Assembly: GCA_917880885.1 (NCBI GenBank)
Contig: OU862908.1
Coordinates: forward strand, 55,201,819 to 55,265,818
DNA: 64,000 bases
From: Limnephilus marmoratus
Taxonomy: Eukaryota > Arthropoda > Insecta > Trichoptera > Limnephilidae
Direction: 5' to 3'
Shown here: one piece after another, positions 53,371 to 64,000 of the stretch
Layout: every line of letters starts with the position of its first letter
Position numbering within the stretch: the first letter of the stretch is position 1
Position numbers and translations under genes: made by a program
The notes under the pieces: generated by a model
What the model was told of the DNA's origin: nothing
What the model saw: only the letters and a program-made list of their open reading frames with translations
The model's database searches: none

Positions 53371-55048
53371 AATTATTATTATTAAAATTAGTATAAATTA
53401 TTACAATTAGTATAAGCTTTCCCTGATGAAGGAACGTTTGTTCCGAAACCGGTCGGGTTTACGCATTATATAAATGGTTCATATAAAGTTGAATTGTTTC
53501 ATTATTCTTTCATTAGCATTCGACAAAGTTGAATTGTTTCATTATTCTTTCATAAGCATTCGACAAAGTATCACATAAATTATTACTTAGGAAACTGTAT
53601 GCCTTAGGACTGAAAGGCAAGTTGTTGGATTGGTTCTGAAGTTATTTGTCTAACAGAATCTTATTTGTTAAAATTAAACATTATAAATCTAAATTAATAT
53701 ATATATGCAACTAGTGGTCTACCGCAAGGGAGTCATCTCGGCCCCATCCTTTTCTTAATATTCATAAATGATATCATAAGTTGTTTCGACGATGTAGAAG
53801 TTCTGCTATTTGCCGATGACATCAAATTATACAAAGGAATAGCCAATATAGGTGACTGCCTAATCCTACAGTCAAACATGGTCAAATTACAAAATTGGTG
53901 TGTCGCAAACAACTTATTCCTCAATATCGATAAATGTAAGACACTAACATTTTGTCGAACAAAGACCCCACTATCTTTCAAATACACAATAGATAATAAA
54001 ATCTTAGAAAAAGTCAAAGAAATTAGGGATCTTGGAGTTGTGTTTGATACGCAATTAAACTTTATAAATCACATACAACAAATAACTAATAAAGGCATGA
54101 AAACACTGGGATTTATAATCAGAATAATTAAAGACTTCGATTCGCTGGAAGTTATAAAAATCGTATATTTGTCACTCGTACGCAGCTTGTTGGAATATAA
54201 TTCCATAGTTTGGTCCCCATATTATCAAATTCATATAAGAAATATCGAAAGAGTGCAGCACAAATTTTTAAGATTTATTAATTTCAAGTTACACATACCT
54301 ATTCAACACATTAACTACACATCTTTACTAAATACACTTAAATTGCATTCCCTAGAAAACAGAAGAAAAATAAACGATCTAACTTTTTTGTTTAAAATTA
54401 TTCACTCCGAATTAGATTGTTGCGAACTCCTGCATCTCATTGATTTTAAAGTACCTACTCGAGAAACAAGGCAAAACATATTATTCTGCAACAATAATTC
54501 TGTAACCAACTACCACACACATGCACCAATTTCACGATTACACACACTAGGGAATAAATTCACCTCAAATATCGATGTATTTAATACAAGTTTACCTTTA
54601 TTCAAGAAATATCTGAACAATATTTTTATGTAGAATATTTTGATATCTAAGGAGCATCACATAGGAACTATTGCATGTATTTGTGTATTTTTATAAATCT
54701 ACAATGTAAAAACCTATTACCGTTTTCTTTTTAAGTATCTTGCATTTTGTCATGTATTTTTCATCCCATTTAATTAGTCACCTGTAAATTTTGTAATTAC
54801 TAACATACCTACAAGTTTATTTCTATGCCATTTATAACTTAGAAACTTTCTCTTTTATTGTAATGCACTATCTTTCCTTAAATTTATCTGTATACTTACC
54901 TTTCATATGATGTTTACTAGTTATATTCTTATAGTTTATCTTTTTTATTTAAAAACTGTCTCTGTATTATAAACTTGTCATGTAAAAGCCCATCAGGGCG
55001 TTGAAAATTAATAAATAAATAAAATAAAATAAATTATTATTATTAAAA
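53371..55048 (+). mobile_element. Chimeric Penelope-like/LINE-b insertion with 17-bp TSD
   Basis: The repeats AATTATTATTATTAAAA at 53371-53387 and 55032-55048 flank the whole unit. Its first 120 bases are a single family-1 foldback arm (TTCCCTGATGAAGGAACGTT, GTTCCGAAACCGGTCGGGTT). This passes directly into LINE-b reverse transcriptase and ends in the LINE-b 3' hairpin AAAAGCCCATCAGGGCG and an AATAAATAAATAAAATAAAA tail. A 40-bp tandem duplication (53485-53524 and 53525-53564) spans the junction. One TSD pair around both parts suggests a single insertion event. Confidence 0.75.
53562..54633 (+). pseudogene. LINE-b reverse transcriptase, motif A to C-terminus
   Basis: Frame 1 reads AFDKVSHKLLLRKLYALGLK then GKLLDWF, stop, SYLSNRILFVKI, covering RT motif A. 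A shift in a TA-rich stretch near 53695-53706 leads to TSGLPQGSHLGPILFLIFIN (motif B) and VEVLLFADDIKLYKG (motif C, FADD). The same frame continues open from 53707 through the 251-codon ORF (53878-54633), which includes RSLLEYNSIVWSPYYQIHIR and LHTLGNKFTSNIDVFN, to the stop. The palm is therefore nearly complete, but no endonuclease domain is present. Confidence 0.88.
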
Positions 55049-55310
55049 CTATAAAAATCCGAAAACTTCAATATTATCTTGGACAGTGATAAGACATCCA
55101 GAGAAGTACGAGATCTTGCATCTCATAATGCAGGGAAAGATTGCTGGAAGACGGAGCCCTGGAAGAAGGAGAACCTCATGGCTGAAAACCTGAGACAGTG
55201 GTTTGGCTAGTCTACTGTAGAGCTTTTCCGGGCCGCAGTAAACAAGGTCTGCGTAGCCAACGTGATAGCCAACATCCTTTGAATGGACAGGGCACAAGAA
55301 GAAGAAGAAC

Positions 55311-56213
55311 AGGGATACGTAACAACCTAACATTACGAGACATCGATTTATCTCTTTTCAAGCGACTATTGCGTCACCCGTAGATAATTAATTGAAACGA
55401 ATGAAATACATTGTGTAAAGCTTATATATATGTACGTACAAAAAGAGACAAATCATAACATGGAATACAGAAACAGTGAGAAAGTATGAAATTAAAATCT
55501 TACATCGTGATAGAGCGAAAGAGACAGATGTGTACATAATGGGTTTCCATATTATATGTTTATATAGTTATAAACAAAGTAAATGTTCTATTTCATTAAG
55601 TTTGTCAAACCACAAAGTGACTGCTTTCTACCAAAATATAAAAAGGCTTATCTTACTTTACTTATCATGAGTAATTTTAAAAAAAATAACATCGTTTTAA
55701 ATGGACTATGACTATAGTTAACTATAGAGAGCCTGCCGCAGAGTCCCAGCAGTGGAGAAAGCTCTTTCTGATTTCACACTAGGTGGTGGGGCTGTTATCA
55801 AGAGGCTGTGAGGCAGAAGGTATCTCCCTCTGATCCCGCCGTTCTCAAAAATTTCTAATCGGAGATCGACCTAGTCATAAGCGAAATTAATTTCTTTACA
55901 TTTAACGCACGTGAGTTCTGTACACCTGTTGTCGCAGTGCTGATTTCTGGACCACTCTCGATCGAGTATCACATGACTCGTAACTTGCGATTCGAAAGCG
56001 TGTGCAAATCAAAACAGTGTGTTTTTGGTGTAAATTGAGTTTCTGAATCCCTCAAATCCCGCACACGAAAATCCCGTAAAACTACGGCATCAAAAAATAT
56101 GAATAAAATACCGCGGGATTGCAGGATGCGGGATTACAAGCTACCTACCCATAAAAAAAATTGTATAATCTGCAGAAACATAAGTTATATCCATTATTAT
56201 TTTTAAAAATAAA
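55311..56213. other. No recognised gene
   Basis: An inverted pair AAATCCCGCA and TGCGGGATTA lies near 56056-56140. A GC-richer patch at 55730-55870 was not identified. Confidence 0.5.
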
Positions 56214-56454
56214 ACAAATTAATTCTTGAATGTAGCCATTACTTTGTGGTTATCCATTATAGAAAAATGAAATAATTCAACTTTGTATAAACCACTTATA
56301 TGATGCGCAAATCCGACCGGTTTCAGAACAAACGTTCCTTCGTCAGGGAAAGCTTATTATGACGAAGGAACGTTCCGAAACCGGTCGGATTTGCGCATCA
56401 TATAAGTGGTTTATACAAAGTTGAATTATTTCATTTTTCTACAAATTAATTCTT
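56214..56454. mobile_element. Penelope-like foldback family 1, short copy, 14-bp TSD
   Basis: TSDs ACAAATTAATTCTT lie at 56214-56227 and 56441-56454. The left arm begins with the cap GAATGTAGCCATTACTTTGT and contains the motif in antisense (GAACAAACGTTCCTTCGTCA). The right arm has GACGAAGGAACGTTCCGAAA, in which the stem loop is shortened by four bases. The arms nearly touch, so the unit is a close palindrome of about 213 bp. Confidence 0.82.
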
Positions 56455-57675
56455 TTATTCAAACGTTAAAGTACGTTTTGCATTTAAAATAAGTTTTCAA
56501 AGGGAAATTTCATTAGCCGAAATGGAAATAAAATTTTGCTGTTAAATACTCTAGCGAGAATAAAATACAAATTACGTTTTTGGTACTGATTAATTTCTTT
56601 TACAGAACTGTTATTTTTTTAACGAATTCTTTTTTACGCCCAATTTTTTAAATCTATTTTCGTCAGAGGGGAGGGAGTGGAAACAAGATAAAGATAAACC
56701 TTAAAACTCGCAATAATTGAATATGTCTTCTTTCGATACTTCTATCTCATCATTAATCTCTCAAGCCCAAAGCATTCATCTCAACTCTTGACGTTACATT
56801 AATTCACTTCAGGCGAGTTCGCATTCGCATGTGGATTTACCCTTTACCTGCTTATTCACTGGAACAAAGAATTTTGTTAAGGGACATTAAAAAAAGTCGT
56901 AAAAATGCGACATTAATTCACTTTGAGTAATTATTCAAGTGACGTTTATTCAAACTATGTCCATTAAGGACTTACCCGGTGATTAATATTGTCAAAAGAA
57001 GGCCCATTTATGCGGAAAATAGTGAAAGTAAAAGCAACGTGTCATTAAGAACATTTTTATATGGAGAATTAAAAGTATTTGTATTCATCTGACTCCCGAG
57101 CAATTGTTGGGTTTTTTATAATCCTTTTACGTGCTCTACACTCTCTATGAGACTACCCGTGATGCGCTGGAGCGAGCAAGGGTAGTAGAGACGCTCGATT
57201 TGCTTCGTCGATACTCGGTACCTTGCTGATTTGTTTGTTCCGGGGTGAAAATACGTGGGACACGCCATCACCATGGAGGAGGTAATGACGTGTAAAGGAA
57301 TGAACTACACCAATTATAATCCAAGCAACAACTGCGTCACATCAAATTAAATTGAATTGGTAGTAATCGGTATCTCTTTCCTTGGGAAAATGTGTATTTT
57401 TTTAAATTATATTGGTACAATTACAAATTATTACACATTACATTATTTTTGTTTAATAAATGCAGTACATAAATCTGTTACACCTTTTTAGAGCAATGCT
57501 CCTGTTAGAAAAGCGGAGATACGTGTTTAAATAACAAAATATTTTGGAAAGAGTTAGAAACGTGATGAAAAAATAAATATAACTAATGGATATGAAATAG
57601 AACACAGGAAAAGAAGATGAGATAAAAGAAAATGAAAAGTTTCTGCGCCTGTTTCTGTTTCTGCCTTTTTTGCAA
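56455..57675. other. No recognised gene
   Basis: A 30-codon open stretch at about 57129-57230 (LYTLYETTRDALERARVVET) looks protein-like but has no context. Otherwise nothing seen. Confidence 0.45.
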
Positions 57676-57935
57676 CAATTGCCCTCAGAGCCTGTGTCAT
57701 CTCCGGGGAAGCTGTATGGAGGGTCTTTTTACGGAAAGGAAGGAGAGGAAGTACTGTAAAGAAAAGGTATGAGAGGTGGGTAGGAATCTGGGGTTCAATG
57801 TGTCCAGGAGTGACGGACGTATGAGGTCTGGTTGGTGAAGTAAAATTTATTCATATACCAGTCTTTCCCGATCCGGCCCGTCACGCAGCAAGTGGGCAAA
57901 CGTAGATGGACCTCACCCCATGAACCCGTGCTAAG
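57676..57935 (-). mobile_element. Repeat B copy
   Basis: TTGCCCTCAGAGCCTGTGTC, GGGGAAGCTGTATGGAGGGT, GGAAAGGAAGGAGAGGAAGT, TATGAGAGGTGGGTAGGAAT, GTCCAGGAGTGACGGACGTA and CTTTCCCGATCCGGCCCGTC are in family order. Its 3' hairpin is half missing. Confidence 0.78.
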
Positions 57936-58309
57936 TCTAATTTCTAAGCCCGGAGCTTTCATTTCAATACGTGTATTAAAAAATATATTTAATATTTTAT
58001 TCCCCATTCATTGTTGATGATAACCATTGTTCAATAGGCCACTTGCATCAAATTTTTTTTAATTTTTTCCGGTTTAGGCAAATATTCTAAGACATTCTGT
58101 ATTTTTATTTTTTTTTAATCGTATTTTTGAAACCCTGGGGATTTTTTGAAAATTTCAATCCGATAAATCAGACCATTTTTTATAAACCGGAAAGACGGGA
58201 CATAATTTTACAGGTGTGAAAAAACGATAATTACATAGCCGAAAATCATTTTAAAAAAAATAACGTTTTCCACACGAATGGCACAGGAGAATAACGAGGC
58301 ATACCAAAA

Positions 58310-60134
58310 ATATTGAATGAATGAAAAGAACATGGTTTCACATGGTTTAATGAATTTCTACGCCAATGAAGAGTACTAGCTCTTGAGCTTGGCATAGGAG
58401 TTATTTTACACTATTTTATTTTTATGACATACATTCTACTTACAGTATACAGTAAATATAAACTATATATAAATTTAATATATAAACTACCATTATTTCA
58501 TTTTTATAACATACATTTTGCTCAGTGTATACAATAAATATAAACTATGTTGTGATGTTAATTTTGATTTGACATGAATTGAAGTTATAACATTTTGATT
58601 GGTGATGTTATGGTTGTTGTTTTTTTTTTAAAGATTAATTTTACTTTTTTCTTGAATGATACAAAATCTGTAATTTTTTTAATTTCTTCAGGAAGACTAT
58701 TAAAATGTTTTATGCCTTTGTAAATATAATTATTGTGCATTTGTTGTGTTGAAAACAGAGGGATTTGGATGTTTAATTTATGCCTTAATGATGAGTTGAG
58801 TTTAAATTTTTTAGTTACATTTTCTTTGAATATTTGAAGTATTGAGTCTTTTTTATAGAGGTCTTCAATTTTTGGTACTTGGAAAATTTTGAACAATGAT
58901 GCTGAAGGGAATGTTGGTTGTTTTTTTAATATAACTTTAATAATTAGTTTTTGTACCACTTTTACAGGACTTACAATTTTTTCATATGCACCTCCCCATC
59001 CGATGATTCCATATTGAATTAGTGATTGGACTAGTGCGTAATAGACTTTTTTTAGGTTGTTTAATTTGAGAATATTTCTTAATCTAATGAATATATAGAT
59101 ACATTTCCTAATACGCTTAACCAGTTCACATATGTGTCTGTTCCATTTCATATGTTGGTCTACAATTACACCCAGGTACTTTATTTCGGTTACATGGTTT
59201 AATATGGTACATGAATTATTACAGACATCTTTGTTACATTTTTTGTTGTGTATAATTATATTAATGTTGGGATAAGTTTTGGCTTTATTTATTGAGAAAG
59301 GAATATAAACTGTTTTTTTTGCATTGATTGTAAGAAGGTTTGTATCGAACCAGGTTTTTAGGATTTGGATGTCATTATTTGCATTTTCATTTACAATTTT
59401 CCAGTCACTACCCTTAATTATGATAATCGTGTCGTCCGCGTAAGATATAACGGTTCCACTGAGGTTTTGTTTAAAAATATCGTTTACGTACATGATAAAA
59501 AGTAATGGTCCCAAAACAGTACCTTGCGGTATCCCAAAATCACTTGTGAGTGGTAGACTTGATGTGTGATTGATTTTTACAGTTTGTGTTCTTTTGTGAA
59601 GATAACTTTTTAGCCAATTTAGTGCTCTGTCGTTAAAACCCACAACCTTTAATTTTTGTATTAATTTGACATGTGATATACTGTCGAAAGCTTTTTGGAG
59701 ATCTACAAAAAATACCAACACATTTTAATGATTTGTCTAAAGCGTCTTGTATAGTACTAGATAATTTAGCAATGGCGTCTTTTGTGCTTTTGTTTTCCAT
59801 GAATCCAAACTGGTTTTCGTGAATTATGTTATTGACCTTAATGAAATGAGTTATTCTTTTTTTGGCAATTTTTTCAAATATTTTTGCAATGTTAGATAGT
59901 AAAGAAATAGGACGGTAATTGGTTGGTTCTTCCGGATTGCCGGTCTTAAATATTGGTATAATTACGGATTGTTTGTACATGGACGGAAATATTCCGGTTT
60001 GAAAACTTGTATTGATTATATGAGTTAATGGTTTTGATACTTGTGATTTTATACTTTTCAGTGTTTGTATTGTGATCCCATCAAAACCTGGGGCAGAACC
60101 ACCCTTCATACTTGTAATGATTTGTAATGATATT
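58310..60134 (-). mobile_element. LINE-a insertion, 5'-truncated, in the TIR element
   Basis: The insert spans 58315-60129 with a short direct repeat ATATT on both sides. Copy A of the host element provides the uninterrupted sequence (ACCAAAAATATTACATCTC). Read on the minus strand, the insert begins at the start of the RT domain and ends with CATTCATTC, a short tandem 3' tail. About 500 bases of 3' UTR (58315-58584) precede the stop on the plus map. Confidence 0.85.
58585..60109 (-). pseudogene. LINE-a reverse transcriptase, near-complete domain with one frameshift
   Basis: The upstream frame (60109 to about 59720) has GSAPGFDGITIQTLKSIKSQ and NYRPISLLSNIAKIFEKIAK, RT motifs 1 and 2. A single frameshift near 59720 leads to the 378-codon frame (59721-58585) with LVFFVDLQKAFDSISHVKLI (motif A), DFGIPQGTVLGPLLFIMYVN (motif B), GTVISYADDTIIIIKGSDW (motif C, YADD) and EIKYLGVIVDQHMKWNRHIC (motif D/E). 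The post-palm part includes VYYALVQSLIQYGIIGWGGA and KGIKHFNSLPEEIKKITDFV. It is of the Jockey/CR1 group. All catalytic motifs are intact, but there is no endonuclease domain, so this copy is inactive by truncation and frameshift. Confidence 0.9.
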
Positions 60135-60720
60135 ACATCTCATAAATATTTTTTTTCCTTGATCCACCTTATTGACCATAAATCATTATAATGAACAGCG
60201 TCTGTATTACTAAATTCAATGTAATATACTTGTACTTGTAAATTATAATAATAATAAGAATATTATAAAATTTTATTTTGTTAAAATCAGCACCATAATC
60301 ATTATACCTCTAAAACACGTACCGACATCATCTGCACGTTCTGAAGAGAACCCCGTAGATCATTAAAAGTACGGGGTTCTCTTCAGAGCATCTGTCAAAA
60401 AGTGAAACCAAATGATAAGTTCGCAGAGAACAAACAATAAATCTAGTGAACGAATTCAAAAATTCGCCTGAAATCAAAGTTATGCCATAGAAAAAAATAA
60501 ATCAGTGTGGAATTTTAAAAAAATAATAGGAACATTTTCGGAGACGGGACATTTTCATGTAGTGACGTCACGAGCCTAAATAATGGATTTATTTATTTAA
60601 AAATAACAAGAACTGTACATTTCTAAACAATTTTACTAACATTTTCTTAATCTTAGTAAAAAGATCTATCCACATGATTTTTTCCAAGTCGTTATGAAAT
60701 CCATGCAAGTGGCCTATTCA

Positions 60721-61275
60721 GTCAGAATAGTATTTTTGTATTATTCTGTCACTTCATCCTAAGAAATGGAGAGCGATAAATTTATCGGAAGAAAAGATCG
60801 CTAAAAGGGGTCTGTGAGCATTTGAACTTTTAATGTGAAGTTTCCTTTCCAATTTCAAACGATTTATTAAAATAAATTAGGGTCTTGGGCTTGTAATTGA
60901 ACTTTGCTCGAATCATTTTTTTTCTTTCAGTAATTTCTTTCAAGAATTATTCATTAAGATAGTTGAAAATGTTTTCTATAAAGTAAAACCATCGTTTCTT
61001 TTGAAGTAATTTTAATAAAAAATATATGCTCCCAAATACAAGGTTCAAAAACAAATGATTGAAGCCCAATTTCTTAATTTAATATTTCTACAGAAATACT
61101 AAATTTTCAATGAGCAGCAAAATGATCAAACAATCTTTTGATTTGTATAATCATCTTATTTACTGAAAATTTAGACAATAACGCCATTTGAAAATGGTAA
61201 TCAGTCGTTAATTGAAAAAGCTCGATGTCTCGTTGCCGTTTAATCTTGCACTCAAGTTTGTAGTCAAGTTTTCGA
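60721..61275. other. No recognised gene
   Basis: AT-rich spacer with no recognised feature. Confidence 0.5.
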
Positions 61276-61560
61276 TTTTTTTTACATTAGATCCACACAG
61301 GAAGCCCTGAGGAAAATAATTTTCCTCCGGGCTAAGTCATATTTTGGGGATGTTTTGTGGAGGATTGTTTTAAGCAAAGGAATGAGAGAAATAGCAGTGA
61401 AATAAAATTGTATGAGGAGTGGGTAGGTTAGGTTAGGACGTAGTAGGTAGGTTAAGTCTCCAAACTTAAAAATATTACCCATATCTGATGAGTTGGTTTT
61501 TGAATTGTTACTAGGCGGCGCGGCACGGCGGTACCCATACCCGCCTTCCAAATTGATTTT
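61276..61560 (-). mobile_element. Repeat B copy, internally deleted
   Basis: The 3' end (TTTTTACATTAGATCCACAC, AGGAAGCCCTGAGGAAAATA, ATTTTGGGGATGTTTTGTGG) and the head (GGCGGTACCCATACCCGCCT) are present. The middle is replaced by about 90 bp containing two TTAGG units. This copy defines both family ends within 285 bp. Confidence 0.75.
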
Positions 61561-62849
61561 CCAAGTTTTTTATATATTTTTTTAAATCAGAAAAAAATAT
61601 AAAATATATTTTGACTTACTTAACTAGAATGATATCCTTGATAAGCACATGACAATATTACATATGCACTTAATTTTTTTAATATAATTTTAGATGATTT
61701 GTTTATACCTAGATTTTGATCTTTTTTAATGTCGCCTCGAGTGCAAATTAAAAAAAATGCCACCCCTCGTAGCTAATGGATTGCTTGCCATATCGTGTAT
61801 TAATAAATTATAACTATGCCATGCTAAGTATGTATGTACTTGTGGTTTTTTAATGAATTGTGAGATTGTATGTATGAGTATATTATTAACATCATGTTTA
61901 TTTATTTTATTTTACATTATTATATATTTCCTGGCAAATTTTTTGGTGGATACTCTAGAATTATAGTTAAATAGCGTTGTGATTACATTATCTATCTGTA
62001 ATTTATATACGTATATTTCTAATGCGTTTCTCCAAATTTCAATTTACTACCTAGTTTAGATGTGATTGTACTGAGCCATTTAAATGTTTGGTAACGTCTA
62101 TAATAATTTGTTAATTACTGAGGTGATTTTTTTATTAATTGTTTTCAAGCCATTAACTGTTAAGGGTTTGTCAATCCACAGTCCATGATATATCTTGCTT
62201 GCCGGGATGTGCAATTTGTTTTATTAAAGGCTAGATTTTGTGTAGTTTTAGTCATTCGTTTTTACACCACTTGACAATTTGCTCGGAGTCATTGGGGAAT
62301 GCAATTCCTGCTATGACTGTAATTTGAATCACTGCGATTGTATTTCCAGCCCAACGAGACTGACTTCGAATAATATAAAATTGGATGCTCGTAATATTGG
62401 CACCTACAAGTATGCTATAATTTATACCCGTTCTTGAGTTGCTGAAGCTTGAAGAAGCAGCGCGCAATATAAATGAACTTCAAACACTGTAGAAAAGAGA
62501 AGGCGGAGAAAATCAAGATAAGGATGACTAACGAGAGAGGGTTACGCTGCCCCTTAGCAGCGGTTTTATAATGTTAAAAATTGTACAAAAATTATTAGTC
62601 AAGGATTATAATCCCGAATGAGGTTCAAAAGTTTTAAACTCAATAGCCACGGTTTAAAACCATTGTTTAATTTGGCGAAAAAAATAACGTTAAATTAAAA
62701 AATCACGTATTACGTAATTGCATTCCTACCTCAGTTTCGCCTTAGCAAGAGGCCTCAAATCAGCATTAAAATGTCCTCATTTTAAATAATTTGTTAGAAA
62801 TTCTCAGGAAATTGTAGGAACCTGGAATGACATAAAACTCACATAACCT
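61561..62849. other. No recognised gene
   Basis: A 71-codon minus-strand frame (62252-62467) has no motif. Nothing else recognised. Confidence 0.5.
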
Positions 62850-63640
62850 CAACAGAATAATGGTATCACCAAATGGAGCTCAATACCTGAAAAAAACCTT
62901 TGACTCTGTGCAGTAACCGGCGGCCCGTTTGATAGATTCTCCCACCTGAAGGCGCGTAAGCGCGCTCAAATAGAAGAAGATGGAGAGATTTGTAACTACG
63001 AATGTTAATATTTAAAGCATTAAAATCGATGCGAAAATGTTTAATCAAACACGACTCGTTTAAAATAGAGCAAAAATCTGTTGGGGGCTCTCTAAAACAG
63101 CATTTATAGAAACAATGTGAATTTTTGCGTACATATTACTTGCAAAATAACAGAAACGGACTTGAAAATAAAAAATTTCGGAGCATACCTTGCAATTTTT
63201 TTCTTTCGAGGGAATTTCATGTAATTTGCATTTCAGCGTGGGGAATGTATAGATATTATCTGCAAAAATAACATATATTTTTTTAGGAGCTTAAAAACTT
63301 TATGTTTAAGGGAGATACGCAAGAAGTCGGTGGAAATTCGGGTAGCGGCGGCTTGCAATCTTTAGAGCACAGGCGTCTGGTGAGAATGCTGTCCTTGTTC
63401 TATCGGTATTTCAATGCAAGATGCTCCGAGGAACTAGCGTCATTAATCCCTTCGGCACCGGTGCATAGTTGACATTTGTCGCATGAGAACGGGTCGCTTC
63501 TTCGACTAGTTCTTGAGTTCAACAGTTCAGCTGTGGAACGATTTGCCAGTCTCTTGGTTTCTCCTTCCTATAACACGGGTCTCTTCAAGACTAATGTTCA
63601 TTTCTTCCTCTCCTCAAAAAGACCCTCCTAGATTGTTTTC
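62850..63640 (+). pseudogene. LINE-c reverse transcriptase C-terminal region, interrupted
   Basis: The first piece (62860-62945) reads GAQYLKKTFDSVQ, stop, PAARLIDSPT, the LDSVQRRAARLI block. The second (about 63350-63470) reads LQSLEHRRLVRMLSLFYRYF then NARCSEELASLIPSAPVHS. The third, in changed frames, has STVQLWNDLPVSWF and SYNTGLFKTNVHFFLSSQKD. The 400 bases between the first and second pieces are unrelated, so an insertion or rearrangement broke the copy. The Repeat B-like 3' hairpin is not present at the end. Confidence 0.78.
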
Positions 63641-64000
63641 AATTTAACACACCACAAAAACTCGTACTTATAATCACAATAGTTATTCGGATAATAGAAA
63701 ATAGTCTTACAACACGGTTGTAACTTTGAAGTTTGTCACGACACAGAACTTGTGACTTATACGAGTAGTTTTCATGCCACAGGTGATGGTAGGAAGAGGA
63801 GAGAGTAATAATAGGAATAATCCCCAACATAACTTGAGCACTTAATGTGGCTTGTTGTTCATGGAGACTTAAAAAGTTACGAGAGTTAAAAGGCAGACTG
63901 AAATTATATTTAGAAAATATTATCTAAATGTATTTTCAGCCTATCAACATTGTTAAAAGTGGGCTTTCCATAGGCCTACTAGCTCCGGGCAGCTTGCTTG
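63641..64000. other. No recognised gene
   Basis: A 63-codon minus-strand frame (63639-63830) has no motif. The window ends without a recognised feature. Confidence 0.5.

Larger units (their letters stand above)
52905..55310 (+). mobile_element. LINE-g reverse transcriptase region interrupted by a chimeric insertion
   Basis: The left part (52905-53387) encodes MLNNLRYADDTVLLTSNFEN, RT motif C, with frame breaks, and ends near DEDDMVRMNKEK. The right part (from 55032) resumes with IKIRKLQYYL and then, with frame changes, KIAGRRSPGRRRTSWLKNLR, QWFG and LFRAAVNKVCVANVIANIL, ending in (AAG)n. Removing 53388-55048, that is, the insert plus one copy of a 17-bp TSD, restores a sensible join within the conserved ..LLxTIKxRKLxYLGHV.. 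block. The copy was already decaying by the time it was read here. Confidence 0.82.
58031..60720. mobile_element. Non-autonomous TIR element, copy B, split by LINE-a
   Basis: The ends are ATAGGCCACTTGCATCAAAT on the left and, on the other strand, ATAGGCCACTTGCATGGATT on the right, with a possible 3-bp TSD TCA on each side. The two halves (58034-58314 and 60135-60717) align with copy A at 6860-7665. Copy B has an extra internal hairpin near 60341-60391 (TGAAGAGAACCCCGTA with TACGGGGTTCTCTTCA), of which copy A retains only one side. No transposase frame is seen. Confidence 0.8.

Noticed and set aside
61430..61460. Telomere-like TTAGG repeats
   Set aside because: Only two exact units occur, inside a replaced part of a Repeat B copy; this is not a telomeric tract.

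Overview
This window looks like repeat-dense, AT-rich nuclear DNA from an animal, most likely an insect. I see no prokaryotic gene organisation, no rRNA and no convincing functional tRNA gene. Almost every recognisable coding stretch is a decayed piece of a transposable element: C-terminal halves of non-LTR reverse transcriptases, mariner, Tc1-like, hAT and P-element-like transposase remnants. The insect assignment rests on the mix of TE families and is an inference; the order is not resolved. All reading was by eye, so repeat edges are good to about 10 bases except where target-site duplications (TSDs) fix them.

Two short interspersed families recur throughout. 'SINE A' has a tRNA-like head, a roughly 330-bp body and a poly(A) tail (full copies at 9510-9933 and 29340-29745). 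'Repeat B' is about 450 bp, ends in a CCCTGAGG/CCTCAGGG hairpin plus poly(A), and shares its 3' end with a LINE family called LINE-c here (20425, 33515). LINE pieces fall into about eight groups, labelled a to h. The best preserved is LINE-a (58315-60129). Penelope-like foldbacks (17668-19168, 34380-34662, 56214-56454) carry a hammerhead-core-like hairpin in each arm and have 13-14 bp TSDs.

Region by region: 0-5 kb has a mini-mariner, a TA microsatellite, a LINE-f tail and a 38-bp minisatellite. 5-17 kb is mostly SINE A and Repeat B, with a TIR element at 6860 and a hAT inserted into Repeat B at 13067. 17-23 kb holds the large foldback with a P-like THAP element inside it, and a second P-like copy. 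23-32 kb has a hAT with a dimerisation-domain remnant and LINE-b and LINE-e tails. 32-43 kb has a Helitron end, a C2H2 zinc-finger pseudogene and a composite hAT. 44-49 kb has two LINE-d copies, a Tc1-like element with a split transposase remnant, and a mariner. 49-56 kb contains a three-layer nest in which a LINE-g frame is interrupted by a chimeric Penelope-like/LINE-b insertion. 57-64 kb has a second TIR-element copy split by LINE-a, then LINE-c debris.

Host gene content is close to nil. One 42-nt candidate microexon (10214-10255) and one zinc-finger array (38010-38450) are the only non-TE coding signals I would defend. The window is probably intergenic or lies inside large introns. The elements do not form a pathway; their relationship is one of nested insertion and of parasitism, with short elements borrowing LINE 3' ends.
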